Source: Brevundimonas sp. UBA6550 (lineage in GTDB: Bacteria > Pseudomonadota > Alphaproteobacteria > Caulobacterales > Caulobacteraceae). From it: a stretch of DNA of 64,000 bases. Below, piece by piece: positions 43,597 to 56,160 of the stretch (the stretch's first letter is position 1; each line of letters starts with the position of its first letter). The stretch is from assembly GCF_002434505.1 (NCBI RefSeq), contig NZ_DJKE01000008.1, positions 671,300-735,299 on the forward strand, in the 5' to 3' direction. The notes beneath the pieces were generated by a model. That model was not told the origin of the DNA. It saw only the letters and a list, made by a program, of their open reading frames with translations, and did no database searches. A program made the translations under genes and the position numbers.

Positions 43597-44538
43597 ATGG
43601 CATCGCTTGCTGAAGCCCGCGCCCTGCTGCTGTCCCCGCTCGGCCCCGTGGCCCGCGCCGGATCGAACCGCGACGCCGTGCGCGTCTCGTTCGAGTTCTT
43701 TCCGCCCAAATCGGATGAGGCCGAGGCCAATCTGTGGAAGGCGATCCGCCGTCTGGAGCCGCTGAACCCCGCCTTCGTCTCGGTCACCTATGGGGCCGGC
43801 GGATCGACCCGCGAACGGACGCACCGCACGGTCCAGCGCATCATCGCCGAAACCAGCCTTCGCCCCGCCGCCCACCTGACCTGCGTCGACGCCAGCCGCG
43901 AAGAGGTCGATGAGGTCATAGAAGGCTACAAGACCATCGGCGTCGATCACATCGTCGCCCTGCGCGGCGATCCGCCCGGCGCATCCGGCATCGGCGGCGC
44001 CTATCAGCCCCGCGCAGACGGCTACGCCAACGCCACCGAACTGACCGCCGCCATCAGCCGCATCGGCGGCTTCGACGTCACGGTCGGCGCCTACCCCGAA
44101 CGTCACCCCGAAAGCCCCTCCATCGACCATGACATCGAGGTGCTGAAGGCCAAGGTGGACGCCGGCGCGACCCGCGCGGTCAGCCAGTTCTTCTTCGACA
44201 TCGACGCCTTCCTGCGGTTTCGCGACCGGGTGCGGGCGGCGGGCGTGACCATTCCGCTGATCCCCGGCGTGATGCCGGTGTCCAACTTCAACGGCCTGAA
44301 GCGGATGTGCGGATCGTGCGGCGCCTCGGTGCCGGACTGGCTGGCCGGGCATTTCGACGGGCTGGATGACGACCCGGAGACGCGCAAACTGCTGGCCGCC
44401 TCGGTCGCCGCCGAAACCTGCGCCCGCCTGCAGGAAGAGGGCTTCTCGGACTTCCACTTCTACACCCTGAACCGCGCCGATCTGGTCTATGCGATCTGTC
44501 GGGTGCTGGGCGTACGTGAAACGGCGGCGGCGCAATGA
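43597..44538 (+). CDS. metF: Methylenetetrahydrofolate reductase
   Basis: 313 residues. FAD/TIM-barrel motifs are SFEFFPPKSDEAEANLW, VSVTYGAGGSTRERTHRTV, HLTCVDASREE, HIVALRGDPP, GAYPERHPES and QFFFDIDAFLRFRDRVRAAGVTIPLIPGVMPV. It makes 5-methyl-THF for methionine synthase. The stop overlaps the start of the first metH piece (ATGA), so folate methyl supply and use are coupled. Confidence 0.96.
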   Translation: MASLAEARALLLSPLGPVARAGSNRDAVRVSFEFFPPKSDEAEANLWKAIRRLEPLNPAFVSVTYGAGGSTRERTHRTVQRIIAETSLRPAAHLTCVDASREEVDEVIEGYKTIGVDHIVALRGDPPGASGIGGAYQPRADGYANATELTAAISRIGGFDVTVGAYPERHPESPSIDHDIEVLKAKVDAGATRAVSQFFFDIDAFLRFRDRVRAAGVTIPLIPGVMPVSNFNGLKRMCGSCGASVPDWLAGHFDGLDDDPETRKLLAASVAAETCARLQEEGFSDFHFYTLNRADLVYAICRVLGVRETAAAQ

Positions 44539-45617
44539 CCCGCACTCAACGCATCGCCGCCCTGCATCAGGCCGCCAAGGACCGCATCCTGGTCCTCGAC
44601 GGATCGTGGGGCGTGATGATCCAGCGTCGCGGACTGGACGAGGCCGACTTCCGCGCCGAACGTTTCGTCGCCGCCAACGGCTATGACGAGAAACACCAGA
44701 TGAAGGGGAACAACGACATCCTCTGCATCACCCGCCCCGACGTCATCGCCGACCTGCACGACCAGTATTTCGCCGCCGGCGCCGACATCAGCGAAACCAA
44801 CACCTTCTCGGGCACCACCATCGCCCAGGAAGACTACGCCCTGGACGCCCAAGCGGTTTGGGACATCAATCTGGAGGGCGCCCGGCTGGCCCGCGCCGCC
44901 GCCGACCGCTGGACGGAGAAGGAGCCGCACAAGCCCCGCTTCGCCGTCGGCTCCATCGGCCCGCTAAACAAGATGCTGTCCATGTCGTCCGACGTGAACG
45001 ACCCCGGCGCCCGCAGCGTGACCTTCGATCAGGTCTATGAGGCCTATCGCCATCAAGTGAAGGCGCTGAACCAGGGCGGCGTGGACCTGTATCTGATCGA
45101 GACCATCACCGACACGCTGAACTGCAAGGCCTGCATCAAGGCCATCAAGGATCTGGAGGACGAAGGGCTGGAGCCCCTGCCCATCTGGATTTCCGGCACC
45201 ATCACCGACCGTTCGGGCCGCACCCTGTCGGGCCAGACGGCCGAGGCCTTCTGGAACAGCGTGCGCCACGCCAAGCCGTTCGCCGTCGGCTTCAACTGCG
45301 CGCTCGGCGCCGACCTGATGCGGCCCTTCATCGCCGAATTGAGCCGCGTCGCCGACACCCTGGTCGCCGCCTATCCCAACGCGGGCCTGCCCAACGCCAT
45401 GGGTCAGTACGACGAAGAACCGCACGAAACCGCCCATTTCATCGAGGAATGGGCCGCCTCCGGCCTGGTCAACATCGTCGGCGGCTGCTGCGGCACGACG
45501 CCGGATCACATCAGACACGTCGCCGAAGAAGTCGCGCCGCTGAAGCCGCGCGCGATCCCTGAACGGCCGGTGGCGTTGCGTCTGAGCGGCCTCGAACCGT
45601 TCGAGTTGGTGGCGTGA
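44535..45617 (+). CDS. metH: Methionine synthase, homocysteine-binding module (split MetH, part 1)
   Basis: 360 residues covering only the N-terminal barrel of cobalamin methionine synthase: [41 protein letters not shown], the zinc-binding Cys in GFNCALGAD and the CC pair in [11 protein letters not shown]. The remaining modules are encoded by the next gene. A split MetH of this kind is usual in Caulobacter relatives. ATG overlaps metF. Confidence 0.94.
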   Translation: MTRTQRIAALHQAAKDRILVLDGSWGVMIQRRGLDEADFRAERFVAANGYDEKHQMKGNNDILCITRPDVIADLHDQYFAAGADISETNTFSGTTIAQEDYALDAQAVWDINLEGARLARAAADRWTEKEPHKPRFAVGSIGPLNKMLSMSSDVNDPGARSVTFDQVYEAYRHQVKALNQGGVDLYLIETITDTLNCKACIKAIKDLEDEGLEPLPIWISGTITDRSGRTLSGQTAEAFWNSVRHAKPFAVGFNCALGADLMRPFIAELSRVADTLVAAYPNAGLPNAMGQYDEEPHETAHFIEEWAASGLVNIVGGCCGTTPDHIRHVAEEVAPLKPRAIPERPVALRLSGLEPFELVA

Positions 45618-45631
45618 TGGCTGTCCTAAAC

Positions 45632-45759
45632 CGCTCATCCCGGCGGAAGCCGGGACCCAGGTCTTTGGGCGATAGCCGCCGATGTGTCGCGGCCGCCCCT
45701 CACCCCAGACATCGTGCCTCCCAAAAGCACTCGGTCCCGGCTTTCGCCGGGATGAGCGG
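45632..45759. repeat. Inverted-repeat element between the two metH pieces
   Basis: Arms of 27 bases (45632-45658 and 45733-45759), CCGCTCATCCCGGCGG and so on, are complementary with one mismatch and flank 74 bases. This looks like a REP/MITE-type intergenic repeat. The right arm ends in GCGG and runs into the GGAG that serves as the Shine-Dalgarno of the second metH piece. Confidence 0.85.
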
Positions 45760-45768
45760 AGTTCCTGC

Positions 45769-48422
<2,654 letters not shown>

Positions 48423-48435
<13 letters not shown>

Positions 48436-48456
48436 GCCAGGGCTCAAGCCGCCGTT
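48423..48456 (+). terminator. Hairpin overlapping the metH part 2 stop
   Basis: AACGGCGG/CCGCCGTT with an inner GAGCC/GGCTC stem. It spans the stop codon. No U-tract, so efficiency is uncertain. Confidence 0.5.
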
Positions 48457-48486
48457 CGAGATCAGACCGGCAGAGCCGTAATCGGC

Positions 48487-49041
48487 TCAGTTGATGCCGA
48501 CGCTTTCCAGCGTCGCCGGCGGCGTCGTGATGTTCTCGCGGATGCGGCGCGCGGCGTGTTCGCACCGCCCCGGCAGGCCGAAGAACAGACCGAACGACTG
48601 GCTGCGGGCCTCGGCGTCCGGGTTTTCGATCAGCGTGGCCCATTGCGCCTTGACCGCAGCGACGGCCCGATCGGCCTCCGCCTTGCTGGCGGCGGACTGA
48701 CGCGGCGCGGCGGCGGCCAGGGCCGTGCGGAAGTCCTGCGCCTCAAGCCGTCCCAGACGCACCAGTTCGACATCCTCGGGCGCATGGGCCGGCAGGGTGT
48801 CGCCCAGATCGGCATGACCGCTGACCAGCGCATCGCACCAGGCCACCAGCGGATAATCCGCGCTGGGCGCCCCACGCGGCAGCGGTCGCGCATAAGCGAT
48901 CGCCTCGCGCGTCTTAAGCGCATCGGCGCTTTCCGCCGAGCGATTGCCCGTGACGATCGGACCGTCCTGCGATTGCGCCATGACGGACCCGGCGGCCAGC
49001 ACGGACAGAACGGAGAGAGCGGGAGCGAGCAGTTTCAGCAT
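48487..49041 (-). CDS. Exported hypothetical protein
   Basis: 184 residues with a signal peptide (MLKLLAPALSVLSVLAAGSVMAQ) and a helical remainder with two Cys (WCDALVSG and LPGRCEHAARRI) that could pair in the periplasm. No named family. GGAAGATC precedes the ATG. It is convergent with metH. Confidence 0.72.
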   Translation of the reverse strand: MLKLLAPALSVLSVLAAGSVMAQSQDGPIVTGNRSAESADALKTREAIAYARPLPRGAPSADYPLVAWCDALVSGHADLGDTLPAHAPEDVELVRLGRLEAQDFRTALAAAAPRQSAASKAEADRAVAAVKAQWATLIENPDAEARSQSFGLFFGLPGRCEHAARRIRENITTPPATLESVGIN

Positions 49042-49125
49042 GATCTTCCTTCAATGCGACACAGACGAGCGCCGATCACCAACGCTCGCCCGCGCCGATG
49101 GTTTTTCTACGGCGACGCTCAAACG

Positions 49126-49156
49126 AAAAAGGCGGCGGAGCGTGGCCCCGCCGCCT
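49126..49156 (-). terminator. Intrinsic terminator of the TonB receptor gene
   Basis: On the minus strand AGGCGGCGG ... CCGCCGCCT forms the stem and is followed by TTTTTCG. It lies 23 bases after the receptor stop. Confidence 0.88.
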
Positions 49157-49178
49157 CAGTTCGTGGTCTTGTTAAGAC

Positions 49179-52100
49179 TTAGAAGCGGTAGCGCAGACCG
49201 AAGCGGACCGTTCTTGGGGACTGATAGCTCCGAGGCAGCCCATAATACGGCGCACGCGCGGTTGCCGTATTGGCGCTTGTGCGAACAAGTCCTTGCTCGA
49301 CAACACGGGTGACTTCATCGTTATCGAACACGTTAAAGATGTCGATCGAAGCAGTCAGAGCCCCCTTCGTCTCGGTCTGAAGCAGATTGAAGTTCATATT
49401 CAGATCAAGCTGATAGGTCCAGTCGGTCTCCCCTTGCGAACCACGCGGCGTCGAAATCACAGCATTGTTCGCACCAATGGGGCAGTACCATCCCGAGGGC
49501 GTGCCCGTTTGCGGAGATAGGGGATCGACGGATACTGGTACACGTCCCAAGCAACCATAGTGCCTTCCCGACTGCGCGGTAAAGTTGGCGCCCACGCTAA
49601 AGAAATCATTGGGAGCATAAGATCCAAACAACTTTAGAGTATGCCGGTGGTCGTTCGGCAAATACCCGTAAGCACCGAGAGAATTCGCGGCGTGATCATA
49701 ATCCTGAGTAATAGATGTATCGGTCTGACCAATGTCGGACTTCACAGCACCTTCATAGTTACCCTTGGATTCCGACAGGGTATAGGAACCTTGTAATCCC
49801 CACACACCGTCGAATGGACGCTCAAACGTGAACTCGAGAGCCTGATAGGTGCGCTCAACTGCCGGCAGCTTCAGGTCATCAGCGGTGAGTTCAATCTGTT
49901 GCGGATTGTAGGCCGGGTTCGGCGAGCCGTCTGCAAGTGTTCGAGTATCGCCCTGAAGATCGATGAACACGGATGCGCCATCACCCGGGTTGATCAGAAC
50001 GTAAGGGAAGATCGACGCGAATGCCGAGTCGCCGATCCCTGTCTGCCCACACGCAGTGTTGGTGCGCACGCAGTACCGCACGATGGCGTCCCCGATAGCC
50101 GTATCTTCAATGGCCTGTTCTAGGTTGCGGTTTACGTACCGAACACCTGCTGACCAGTCAGCAAACATTCCATCTGTGAAGCTATGCTCGTAGCCGAGTA
50201 CGAATTCACGCTCGAACATCGGCTTCAAACCAGCCTCAGACACGGTGCGTGGATCAGGCGCGCCGGGAGGGCTGAGATAGTCGATTTGACGACGAGTACC
50301 GAGAACAGGATAATTCCCATTCAGCACCAGTGGGCCTGTAGCGCCGCCAGTGCGACTGGCATCGAAATACTCGTCCGTGTAAACCTCACCAGAAGATGCA
50401 CGAATAGACGTATTTGTTGCAATAGGCAGATAGTAGTCGCCAAACGAACCGTAGATGCGGTTGACACCGTCATCAAGAGGATCCCAGTTGAAGCCCAAAC
50501 GCGGAGCCCACTGGTCGTCTACCTTGATGTAGCTCTCTCCATCGACGTTCTTGTAATCATACTGATCGTTACGAACGCCAAGCTGCAGAGTCAGATTTGG
50601 CAGAACATCCCATGAGTCTTGAACGTAAAGTGCTGTCTGCTGCGCCGTAAAGACACCGTTATTTGCGAACGTGAGTTTTTCAACGCATCCGGCCGCCGGA
50701 GTACCCGCAGGACAATCGCCCTGCGCAAGCGCGTAGTAGAGCGCACCACCGGAGTAGGCACTGCTAGCGGAAGACGTAAGATCTTCCTTGTCATAGCCAA
50801 CGCGAATATGATGCTCGCCCATCAGCTTGACATAGAAGTCACCGTCTACACGATAGGTCTCACGAACATCTTCACCCTCAAGGTTATAGGGGCCCGCATG
50901 AAGACCGGCAGTGATGAAGTTGCCGCCGGCCGCCACATAGTCACGGATGCCAGGCAGGCTGATCGGGTCTCCATAATCAAGGTAAGCGTTTTCCTGCCGA
51001 CCATACAGCGCCGAGAGCGTAAACCAGTCGGTGAATACGCCAGTGTATTTATATATTTGGGTTATGCCGCCAGCATCTGCGTAAACAGGCGCTGTTTCAC
51101 GAAGATAAGCATCCGTATTAGCGTCATAGGTCTTCGTAATAGTCTGAGTAGTTGTCTTGTCGTTAATGATGGTGGCTTCCAGCCGGTGTTCCGGATTCAG
51201 CACAAAGTCCAGCTTCACAGCCCATCTTGGATCGTCGTAAGATGCATAGCTTTGAGTACGAGTATCGACAGGATTTCCGTTCGGATTTGAGGCGCTGTAT
51301 GCGTAAGTACGCGACCGAGCACCAGACGTTTCTACATCTCGAATATTATATACGCCGAAAACAAAGAGGTGATCCTTCCAGATCGGTCCACCAAGATACG
51401 CTGTGTAATCCTTGAGCTCGCTCTCCGAGTATTGGTTGAAGTTCTGGATGCCAGCCGCGTTATTCCCTCCAGCCTGATAGGAAACACCCCGCGTGCTACG
51501 CAGCCCGTTAGGCGTCCAGTACGTGCTGACGCCACCCGTCCATTCGTTGGTTCCCGATCGCGTGACGATATTGACCACCCCGCCCGTCGCACGGCCATAC
51601 TCGGCTTGGTAGCCACCGGTCTTGGTGTCGATGGTTTGAATGAAGTCGAACGGCAGTTCGCCATAGCCCAGGAAGCTACGCTGATCCGTAACGTTCAGAC
51701 CGTTAATGTAGTAGACGCTTTCGGCGGCAGAGGTGCCCGACAAAGAAACGAGAGATTGATTCCGACGCGAGCCGGCCGCGATGGTTGCATCAGGCGCACT
51801 GGCGCCGGGTGTAAACAGGGTGACAGCATTGATGCTACGACCAGTCGGGACACGATCAGCGAATTCCTGCACATCAACGCTCAGGCCGGTATCGGTCCGG
51901 CTGAAATCTTGGGTTTTGCGCGCGCCCGTAACCACGATGTCGCCCAGATTTGTCGCGGTGCCAGCCTCCGCCACCGTGAATGCGTAGCTACTACCCCCAG
52001 GGGACACGGTAATACGGTCGGTGGTCGAGCCGGAAGACGAGGTTATGGATATTTCGTATGACCCAACTGCCAATGCAGGCAGACGGAAGGCGCCGTTTGC

Positions 52101-52334
52101 GTCGGTGGTCGTCGTGCGCACCGTACCTTGCCCCGACGTGGTGGAGACGGACGCTCCTGCTACTCGCGCACCAGACGCATCGGACACCGTCCCAGAAAGG
52201 ATGCCGCTCGTGTAGTCTTGGGCTACAACCGACGTGGGCATCAACATAGCCGCAGCCGGCACTGTAAAAGCCAGGAGGGCTCCCCCAATCATTGTTGATT
52301 GCAGCAGCCGCTGACGGATCGTTTTCGATGTCAA
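49179..52334 (-). CDS. TonB-dependent receptor with N-terminal carboxypeptidase-regulatory domain (Oar-like)
   Basis: 1051 residues. A signal peptide (to about VVAQ) is followed by a CarboxypepD_reg-like beta domain (GILSGTVSDASGARVAGASVS; ANGAFRLPALAVGSYEISI), a TonB-box-like segment (GDIVVTGARK), the plug (RSINAVTLFTPGASAPD; YYINGLNVTDQRSFLGYGELPFDFIQTIDTKTGGYQAEYGRATGGVVNIVTRSG) and a long beta-barrel ending in Phe (FGLRYRF). The start is TTG, with GGAGGAGG 7 bases upstream. Codon third positions are visibly less G/C-rich than in neighbours, suggesting transfer. No uptake partner genes lie nearby; the ligand is unknown. Confidence 0.9.
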   Translation of the reverse strand: MTSKTIRQRLLQSTMIGGALLAFTVPAAAMLMPTSVVAQDYTSGILSGTVSDASGARVAGASVSTTSGQGTVRTTTTDANGAFRLPALAVGSYEISITSSSGSTTDRITVSPGGSSYAFTVAEAGTATNLGDIVVTGARKTQDFSRTDTGLSVDVQEFADRVPTGRSINAVTLFTPGASAPDATIAAGSRRNQSLVSLSGTSAAESVYYINGLNVTDQRSFLGYGELPFDFIQTIDTKTGGYQAEYGRATGGVVNIVTRSGTNEWTGGVSTYWTPNGLRSTRGVSYQAGGNNAAGIQNFNQYSESELKDYTAYLGGPIWKDHLFVFGVYNIRDVETSGARSRTYAYSASNPNGNPVDTRTQSYASYDDPRWAVKLDFVLNPEHRLEATIINDKTTTQTITKTYDANTDAYLRETAPVYADAGGITQIYKYTGVFTDWFTLSALYGRQENAYLDYGDPISLPGIRDYVAAGGNFITAGLHAGPYNLEGEDVRETYRVDGDFYVKLMGEHHIRVGYDKEDLTSSASSAYSGGALYYALAQGDCPAGTPAAGCVEKLTFANNGVFTAQQTALYVQDSWDVLPNLTLQLGVRNDQYDYKNVDGESYIKVDDQWAPRLGFNWDPLDDGVNRIYGSFGDYYLPIATNTSIRASSGEVYTDEYFDASRTGGATGPLVLNGNYPVLGTRRQIDYLSPPGAPDPRTVSEAGLKPMFEREFVLGYEHSFTDGMFADWSAGVRYVNRNLEQAIEDTAIGDAIVRYCVRTNTACGQTGIGDSAFASIFPYVLINPGDGASVFIDLQGDTRTLADGSPNPAYNPQQIELTADDLKLPAVERTYQALEFTFERPFDGVWGLQGSYTLSESKGNYEGAVKSDIGQTDTSITQDYDHAANSLGAYGYLPNDHRHTLKLFGSYAPNDFFSVGANFTAQSGRHYGCLGRVPVSVDPLSPQTGTPSGWYCPIGANNAVISTPRGSQGETDWTYQLDLNMNFNLLQTETKGALTASIDIFNVFDNDEVTRVVEQGLVRTSANTATARAPYYGLPRSYQSPRTVRFGLRYRF

Positions 52335-52543
52335 AATTCGTCCTCCTCCGACAATAACCCGATGATTGCATAGCCATCAGCGCGGGTTTTCATGCGACAA
52401 ACGCATGATGCGACAGTGACTATGGCGTGATGAGCAAGTTACGGTAGGGCAAATCGCCACGCCCACTTGAAGTTTAAGCAGTATGTCGCAATCTCGCCAC
52501 AGGGTGGACACTTCGTGTATCCGGCCTGGCTTTCCAATTCGCC

Positions 52544-52687
52544 TCAGCGCTGGATTGTCACTCGCGACGCATAGGGCGCCGGTTCAGGGGTGCAGGAGGC
52601 GGCGAGCTGGATTGTGGCGAGACACAGCACGGCGGCGGCGACGAGCGCGAGCCGATTTGATACAGCGGCGAGGATCGAACGGGCCAT
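52544..52687 (-). CDS. Small putative lipoprotein
   Basis: 47 residues: a hydrophobic signal (SNRLALVAAAVLCLATIQLAASC) with a lipobox-like AASC, then only 15 residues. GGAG lies about 9 bases before the ATG. It is divergent from the metallo-hydrolase gene. The long frame reaching far upstream is antisense to that gene and is a shadow. Short entericidin-like lipoproteins have this size; identity not established. Confidence 0.45.
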   Translation of the reverse strand: MARSILAAVSNRLALVAAAVLCLATIQLAASCTPEPAPYASRVTIQR

Positions 52688-52759
52688 GGCGGGCGCTCCG
52701 GCAATGATGACCGAAATCCTGACGCAAGCGGCGCGCCAAGCGGGCGGAGTGATGAGCGC

Positions 52760-53662
52760 ATGATCCCGTTCGTGCGGACGTTCGACTTCGCCTATGGGCG
52801 GCGCGATCAGGTTTCGCCGCTGGTGCAGCGGGTGGTGGCGGACAATCCGGGGCCGTTCACCTTCACCGGCACGGGGACCTACATTGTCGGGCGGCCGGAG
52901 GCGGGCGCGGCTGTGGCGGTGATCGATCCGGGACCGATGGATATGACGCATCTGGATGCGCTTCTGGCGGCGACGGCGGGGCGGCGGGTCAGCCATGTGC
53001 TGGTGACCCATACGCATCGGGATCATGCGCCGCTGGCGCGGCCGTTCGCCGATGCGACGGGGGCGCCCATTCTGGCGGCCCGGCCTCCAGCCCGCGAAAC
53101 CCATGCGTCCGGCGCGCTGGACGAGGAGGAGGACGGCGATTTCGCGCCCGACGTCGTGCTGAACGGCGGAGAGGTCCTTGAGGGCGACGGCTGGACGCTG
53201 GAGGCGATGTTCACGCCCGGCCATGCGTCGAATCACATGGCCTTCGCCCTGCGCGAGGAGAACGGCCTGTTCTGCGGCGACCATGTGATGGGCTGGTCCA
53301 CGACCGTCGTGGCGCCGCCGGACGGAAACATGCGCCACTACATGGCCAGTCTGGACGCCGTGATCGCGCGGGACTTCGACGTGTTGTGGCCCACGCACGG
53401 TGCGCCGATCACCGAGGTTCGGCCGTTCCTGGCGGCCTATCGCGCCCACAGGCTGGATCGCGAGGCGCAGATCGCGGCGCGTCTGTCGGCGGGCGATCGG
53501 ACCATCGCCGACATGGTGCCGGTCCTTTACGCCGCCGTCGATCCGCGCATGTGGCCGGCGGCGTCGCTGTCGGTGCTGGCCCATCTGATCAAGCTGGTCG
53601 AGGACGGACGGGCGGTCTGCGACGGCGATCCGGGCCTGGGGGCGCGGTTCAGGCCCGTTTGA
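52760..53662 (+). CDS. Metallo-beta-lactamase-fold hydrolase
   Basis: 300 residues. The metal motif HTHRDH (HVLVTHTHRDHAPLARPF), a later GHASNHMAFAL, CGDHVMGW with the bridging Asp, and PTHGAPI give a full MBL dinuclear site, with a LACTB2-like C-terminal winged-helix-like region (ADMVPVLYAAVDPRMWPAASLSVLAHLIKLVEDGRA). The substrate is unknown; LACTB2 itself is an RNase, most bacterial relatives are unassigned. Cytoplasmic. Confidence 0.88.
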   Translation: MIPFVRTFDFAYGRRDQVSPLVQRVVADNPGPFTFTGTGTYIVGRPEAGAAVAVIDPGPMDMTHLDALLAATAGRRVSHVLVTHTHRDHAPLARPFADATGAPILAARPPARETHASGALDEEEDGDFAPDVVLNGGEVLEGDGWTLEAMFTPGHASNHMAFALREENGLFCGDHVMGWSTTVVAPPDGNMRHYMASLDAVIARDFDVLWPTHGAPITEVRPFLAAYRAHRLDREAQIAARLSAGDRTIADMVPVLYAAVDPRMWPAASLSVLAHLIKLVEDGRAVCDGDPGLGARFRPV

Positions 53663-53670
53663 CCCGAGGA

Positions 53671-54345
53671 TCAGCGGGCGTCGGCCAGTTCGTCTGCAAT
53701 GCGCGCGGCCAGGCGGCAGGTCGCACCCCCGTCTGGGCGGGAATCGCGGGCGGCGACGCGGATGTCGGTGCGGCCGGGACGGATGCGAACCACCGCGTCG
53801 CTGACGAAGCCGAACCATGCGCCTTCATGCGTGGCCTCGACCTCGAAGGTTGTGGCGCGGTTCACCACGAAGCCGGCGTCCACCAGGGCCGACGTCGCCT
53901 GCTGCGCCAGAATCTGGCTGGGGATGGCGACCACCGCCTCGCACGAGGCCGGCGTCGATCCGCGATGCAGGGCGGCGACGGCGCGCGAGAAGGCCGGCGG
54001 CTCCGCGACATTGGTCGTGACGTCGCGCGGCGTCGGCGTCGCGTCCCGGCCCTGACGCTCCATGAAGCCCGCCACCGCCGCGCCGGCGAACACCAGGGCC
54101 GCGAGCGCGTAAGCCCCCCTGCCCCGTATGTCGCGCAGGGCCAGCACCACGGCGACCAGGGCTCCCGCCAGACCGAACCAGGCCAGGGCGCGCGCCACCG
54201 TCCAGGTCAGCAGATCATAACCGACCGAAAGATCGACGCTGCCGAACCGCACCGCCGCGACGGCCGCCACGATCAGCACCAGCGGCGCCGCCGCGAGCGC
54301 CGTCAGCCACGGCAGGATGGCGGGAACGGGCTTTCGGATCGGCAT
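53671..54345 (-). CDS. Membrane protein with DUF1499 domain
   Basis: 224 residues: three hydrophobic segments in the first 95 (LPWLTALAAAPLVLIVAAVAAV; WTVARALAWFGLAGALVAVVLAL; YALAALVFAGAAVAGFM), then a DUF1499 domain (DAGFVVNRATTFEVEATHEGAWFGFVSDAVVRIRP then TDIRVAARDSRPDGGATCRLAARIADEL). Function unknown. The usual DUF1499 GKSDLG is RPDGGA here. Convergent with the hydrolase gene, 8 bases apart. Confidence 0.85.
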   Translation of the reverse strand: MPIRKPVPAILPWLTALAAAPLVLIVAAVAAVRFGSVDLSVGYDLLTWTVARALAWFGLAGALVAVVLALRDIRGRGAYALAALVFAGAAVAGFMERQGRDATPTPRDVTTNVAEPPAFSRAVAALHRGSTPASCEAVVAIPSQILAQQATSALVDAGFVVNRATTFEVEATHEGAWFGFVSDAVVRIRPGRTDIRVAARDSRPDGGATCRLAARIADELADAR

Positions 54346-54374
54346 TCAGGCTCCGGTTCGGCTCAGGCGCCCCA

Positions 54375-56003
54375 TCAGGCGGCGGTCGGCAGACGGTAGT
54401 CCTTGAACCGTTCGCGCAACAGCTTCTTGTCGATCTTGCCGGTGGCGCCCAGGGGGATTTCGTCCACCGCGACGACATCGTCGGGCATCCACCATTTGGC
54501 GATCTTGCCCTGCAGGAAGTCCAGATGCTCCTGCGGATCCAGCGCCTGGTCCGGCTTCAGCTTCAGGATCAGCACCGGCCGCTCGTCCCATTTGGGATGG
54601 GCCGCGCCGATCACGGCGGCGATCTCGACCTTGGGGTGGCCCACAGCGATGTTCTCGATCTCGATGGAGCTGATCCATTCGCCGCCCGACTTGATGACGT
54701 CCTTGGCCCGGTCGGTGATCTGCATGAAGCCGATCTCGTCCACCGTGGCGACGTCGCCGGTGTCGAAGAAACCTTCGTCGTCCAGGATAGAACTGTCGTC
54801 CTTGAAATACCCCTTGCTGATGGTCGGCCCCTTGACCATCAGCCGGCCGAAGGTGGCGCCGTCGTGCGGAAGTTCGGCGCCCGCCTCGTCCTTCAGCTTC
54901 AGTTCGATACCCAGGGGCGGCACGCCCTGTTTGAGCCGGTACTTCATCTGCTCGTCATAGGGCAGTTTCAGGATTTCGGGCGGCAGGTTGGCGATGGTGC
55001 CGATGGGCGAGGTCTCGGTCATGCCCCAGGCGTGGGTGACCTCCACGCCGAAATCCTCCTGGAAGCCGCGGATCAGGCTTTCGGGACAGGCCGAGCCGCC
55101 GATCAGAACCCGTTTCAGGGTCGAGAAGCCCAGGCCGTTCTGCTTCATATGGGCGAACAGCCCCTGCCAGACGGTGGGCACGGCGGCCGAGAAGGTGACG
55201 CCTTCCTGTTCGATCAGCTCATAGATCGACGGACCGTCCATCTTGGCGCCCGGCATGACCAGTTTGGTCCCGGCGGCGGGCCCGGCGAAGGCGATGCCCC
55301 AGGCGTTGGCGTGGAACATCGGCACGACCGGCAGGATCACTTCCTTGGGCGTCGCGCCCATGACGGTGGCCTGCAGCCCCATGAAGGTGTGCAGGAAGTT
55401 GGAGCGGTGCGAATACAGCACCCCCTTCGGATTGCCCGTCGTGCCCGAGGTGTAGCACAGGCCGCAGGCGGTCTGTTCGTCGAAATCGCCCCAGACCACC
55501 TCGGTCGACTGGCCGGCTATGGCGTCCTCATAGGCCACGGCCTTGGGCAGTTTAGTCTGCGGCATATGGGCGGCGTCGGTCATGATGACGACGCGCTCGA
55601 CCTTGGGGATGTGCGGCAGGATGGCGTCCAGCAGCGGCACGAAGGTCAGGTCGACGAAGATGATCCGATCTTCGGCGTGGTTGATGATATAGACTAGTTG
55701 TTCGGGGAACAGGCGCGGGTTCAGGGTGTGGCACACCGCCCCGATGCCCATGATCCCGTACCAGGCCTCGATATGGTTGGCGCTGTTCCAGGCCAGGGTG
55801 GCCACACGGTCGCCCGGCTTGATTCCCCAGTCCTTCAGGGCGTTGGACACCCGTTTGGCGCGGTCGTGGATGGCGGCGTAGGTCGTGCGGACGATGGGCC
55901 CCTCGACCGAGCGGGTCACCACTTCGCGCTCGCCGTGCCAGTTCCTGGCGTGATCGATGATCTTGTCGACCGTCAGCGGCCAGTCCTGCATCAAGCCCAG
56001 CAT
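54375..56003 (-). CDS. Medium/long-chain acyl-CoA synthetase (AMP-binding family)
   Basis: 542 residues. The P-loop-like motif is [22 protein letters not shown]; later come [14 protein letters not shown], the hinge [31 protein letters not shown] and the C-terminal catalytic Lys in [17 protein letters not shown]. It activates fatty acids to acyl-CoA through an acyl-AMP. The length and sequence resemble AlkK-type medium-chain synthetases, though chain length cannot be read from sequence. AGGA lies 7 bases before the chosen ATG. Confidence 0.92.
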   Translation of the reverse strand: MLGLMQDWPLTVDKIIDHARNWHGEREVVTRSVEGPIVRTTYAAIHDRAKRVSNALKDWGIKPGDRVATLAWNSANHIEAWYGIMGIGAVCHTLNPRLFPEQLVYIINHAEDRIIFVDLTFVPLLDAILPHIPKVERVVIMTDAAHMPQTKLPKAVAYEDAIAGQSTEVVWGDFDEQTACGLCYTSGTTGNPKGVLYSHRSNFLHTFMGLQATVMGATPKEVILPVVPMFHANAWGIAFAGPAAGTKLVMPGAKMDGPSIYELIEQEGVTFSAAVPTVWQGLFAHMKQNGLGFSTLKRVLIGGSACPESLIRGFQEDFGVEVTHAWGMTETSPIGTIANLPPEILKLPYDEQMKYRLKQGVPPLGIELKLKDEAGAELPHDGATFGRLMVKGPTISKGYFKDDSSILDDEGFFDTGDVATVDEIGFMQITDRAKDVIKSGGEWISSIEIENIAVGHPKVEIAAVIGAAHPKWDERPVLILKLKPDQALDPQEHLDFLQGKIAKWWMPDDVVAVDEIPLGATGKIDKKLLRERFKDYRLPTAA

Positions 56004-56160
56004 ATCGTTTCCTGTTCCTTGGGTGCGTCTGGTTGGATGCGACGCTTGGGTGGACGCTAACATTGGTGATCAGCGATAAGCAACGTGCCGCAACGTCAGC
56101 CGCAGCGCGACGGATCGTCCCCCGTGGCGCTGGCGGCGCGGCCGCTCTAGAAGGCGCCGC

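Noticed and set aside
52544..53818. 424-codon minus-strand frame
   Set aside because: Most of it is antisense to the metallo-hydrolase; only its last 47 codons, from the ATG at 52687, look like a real small gene.
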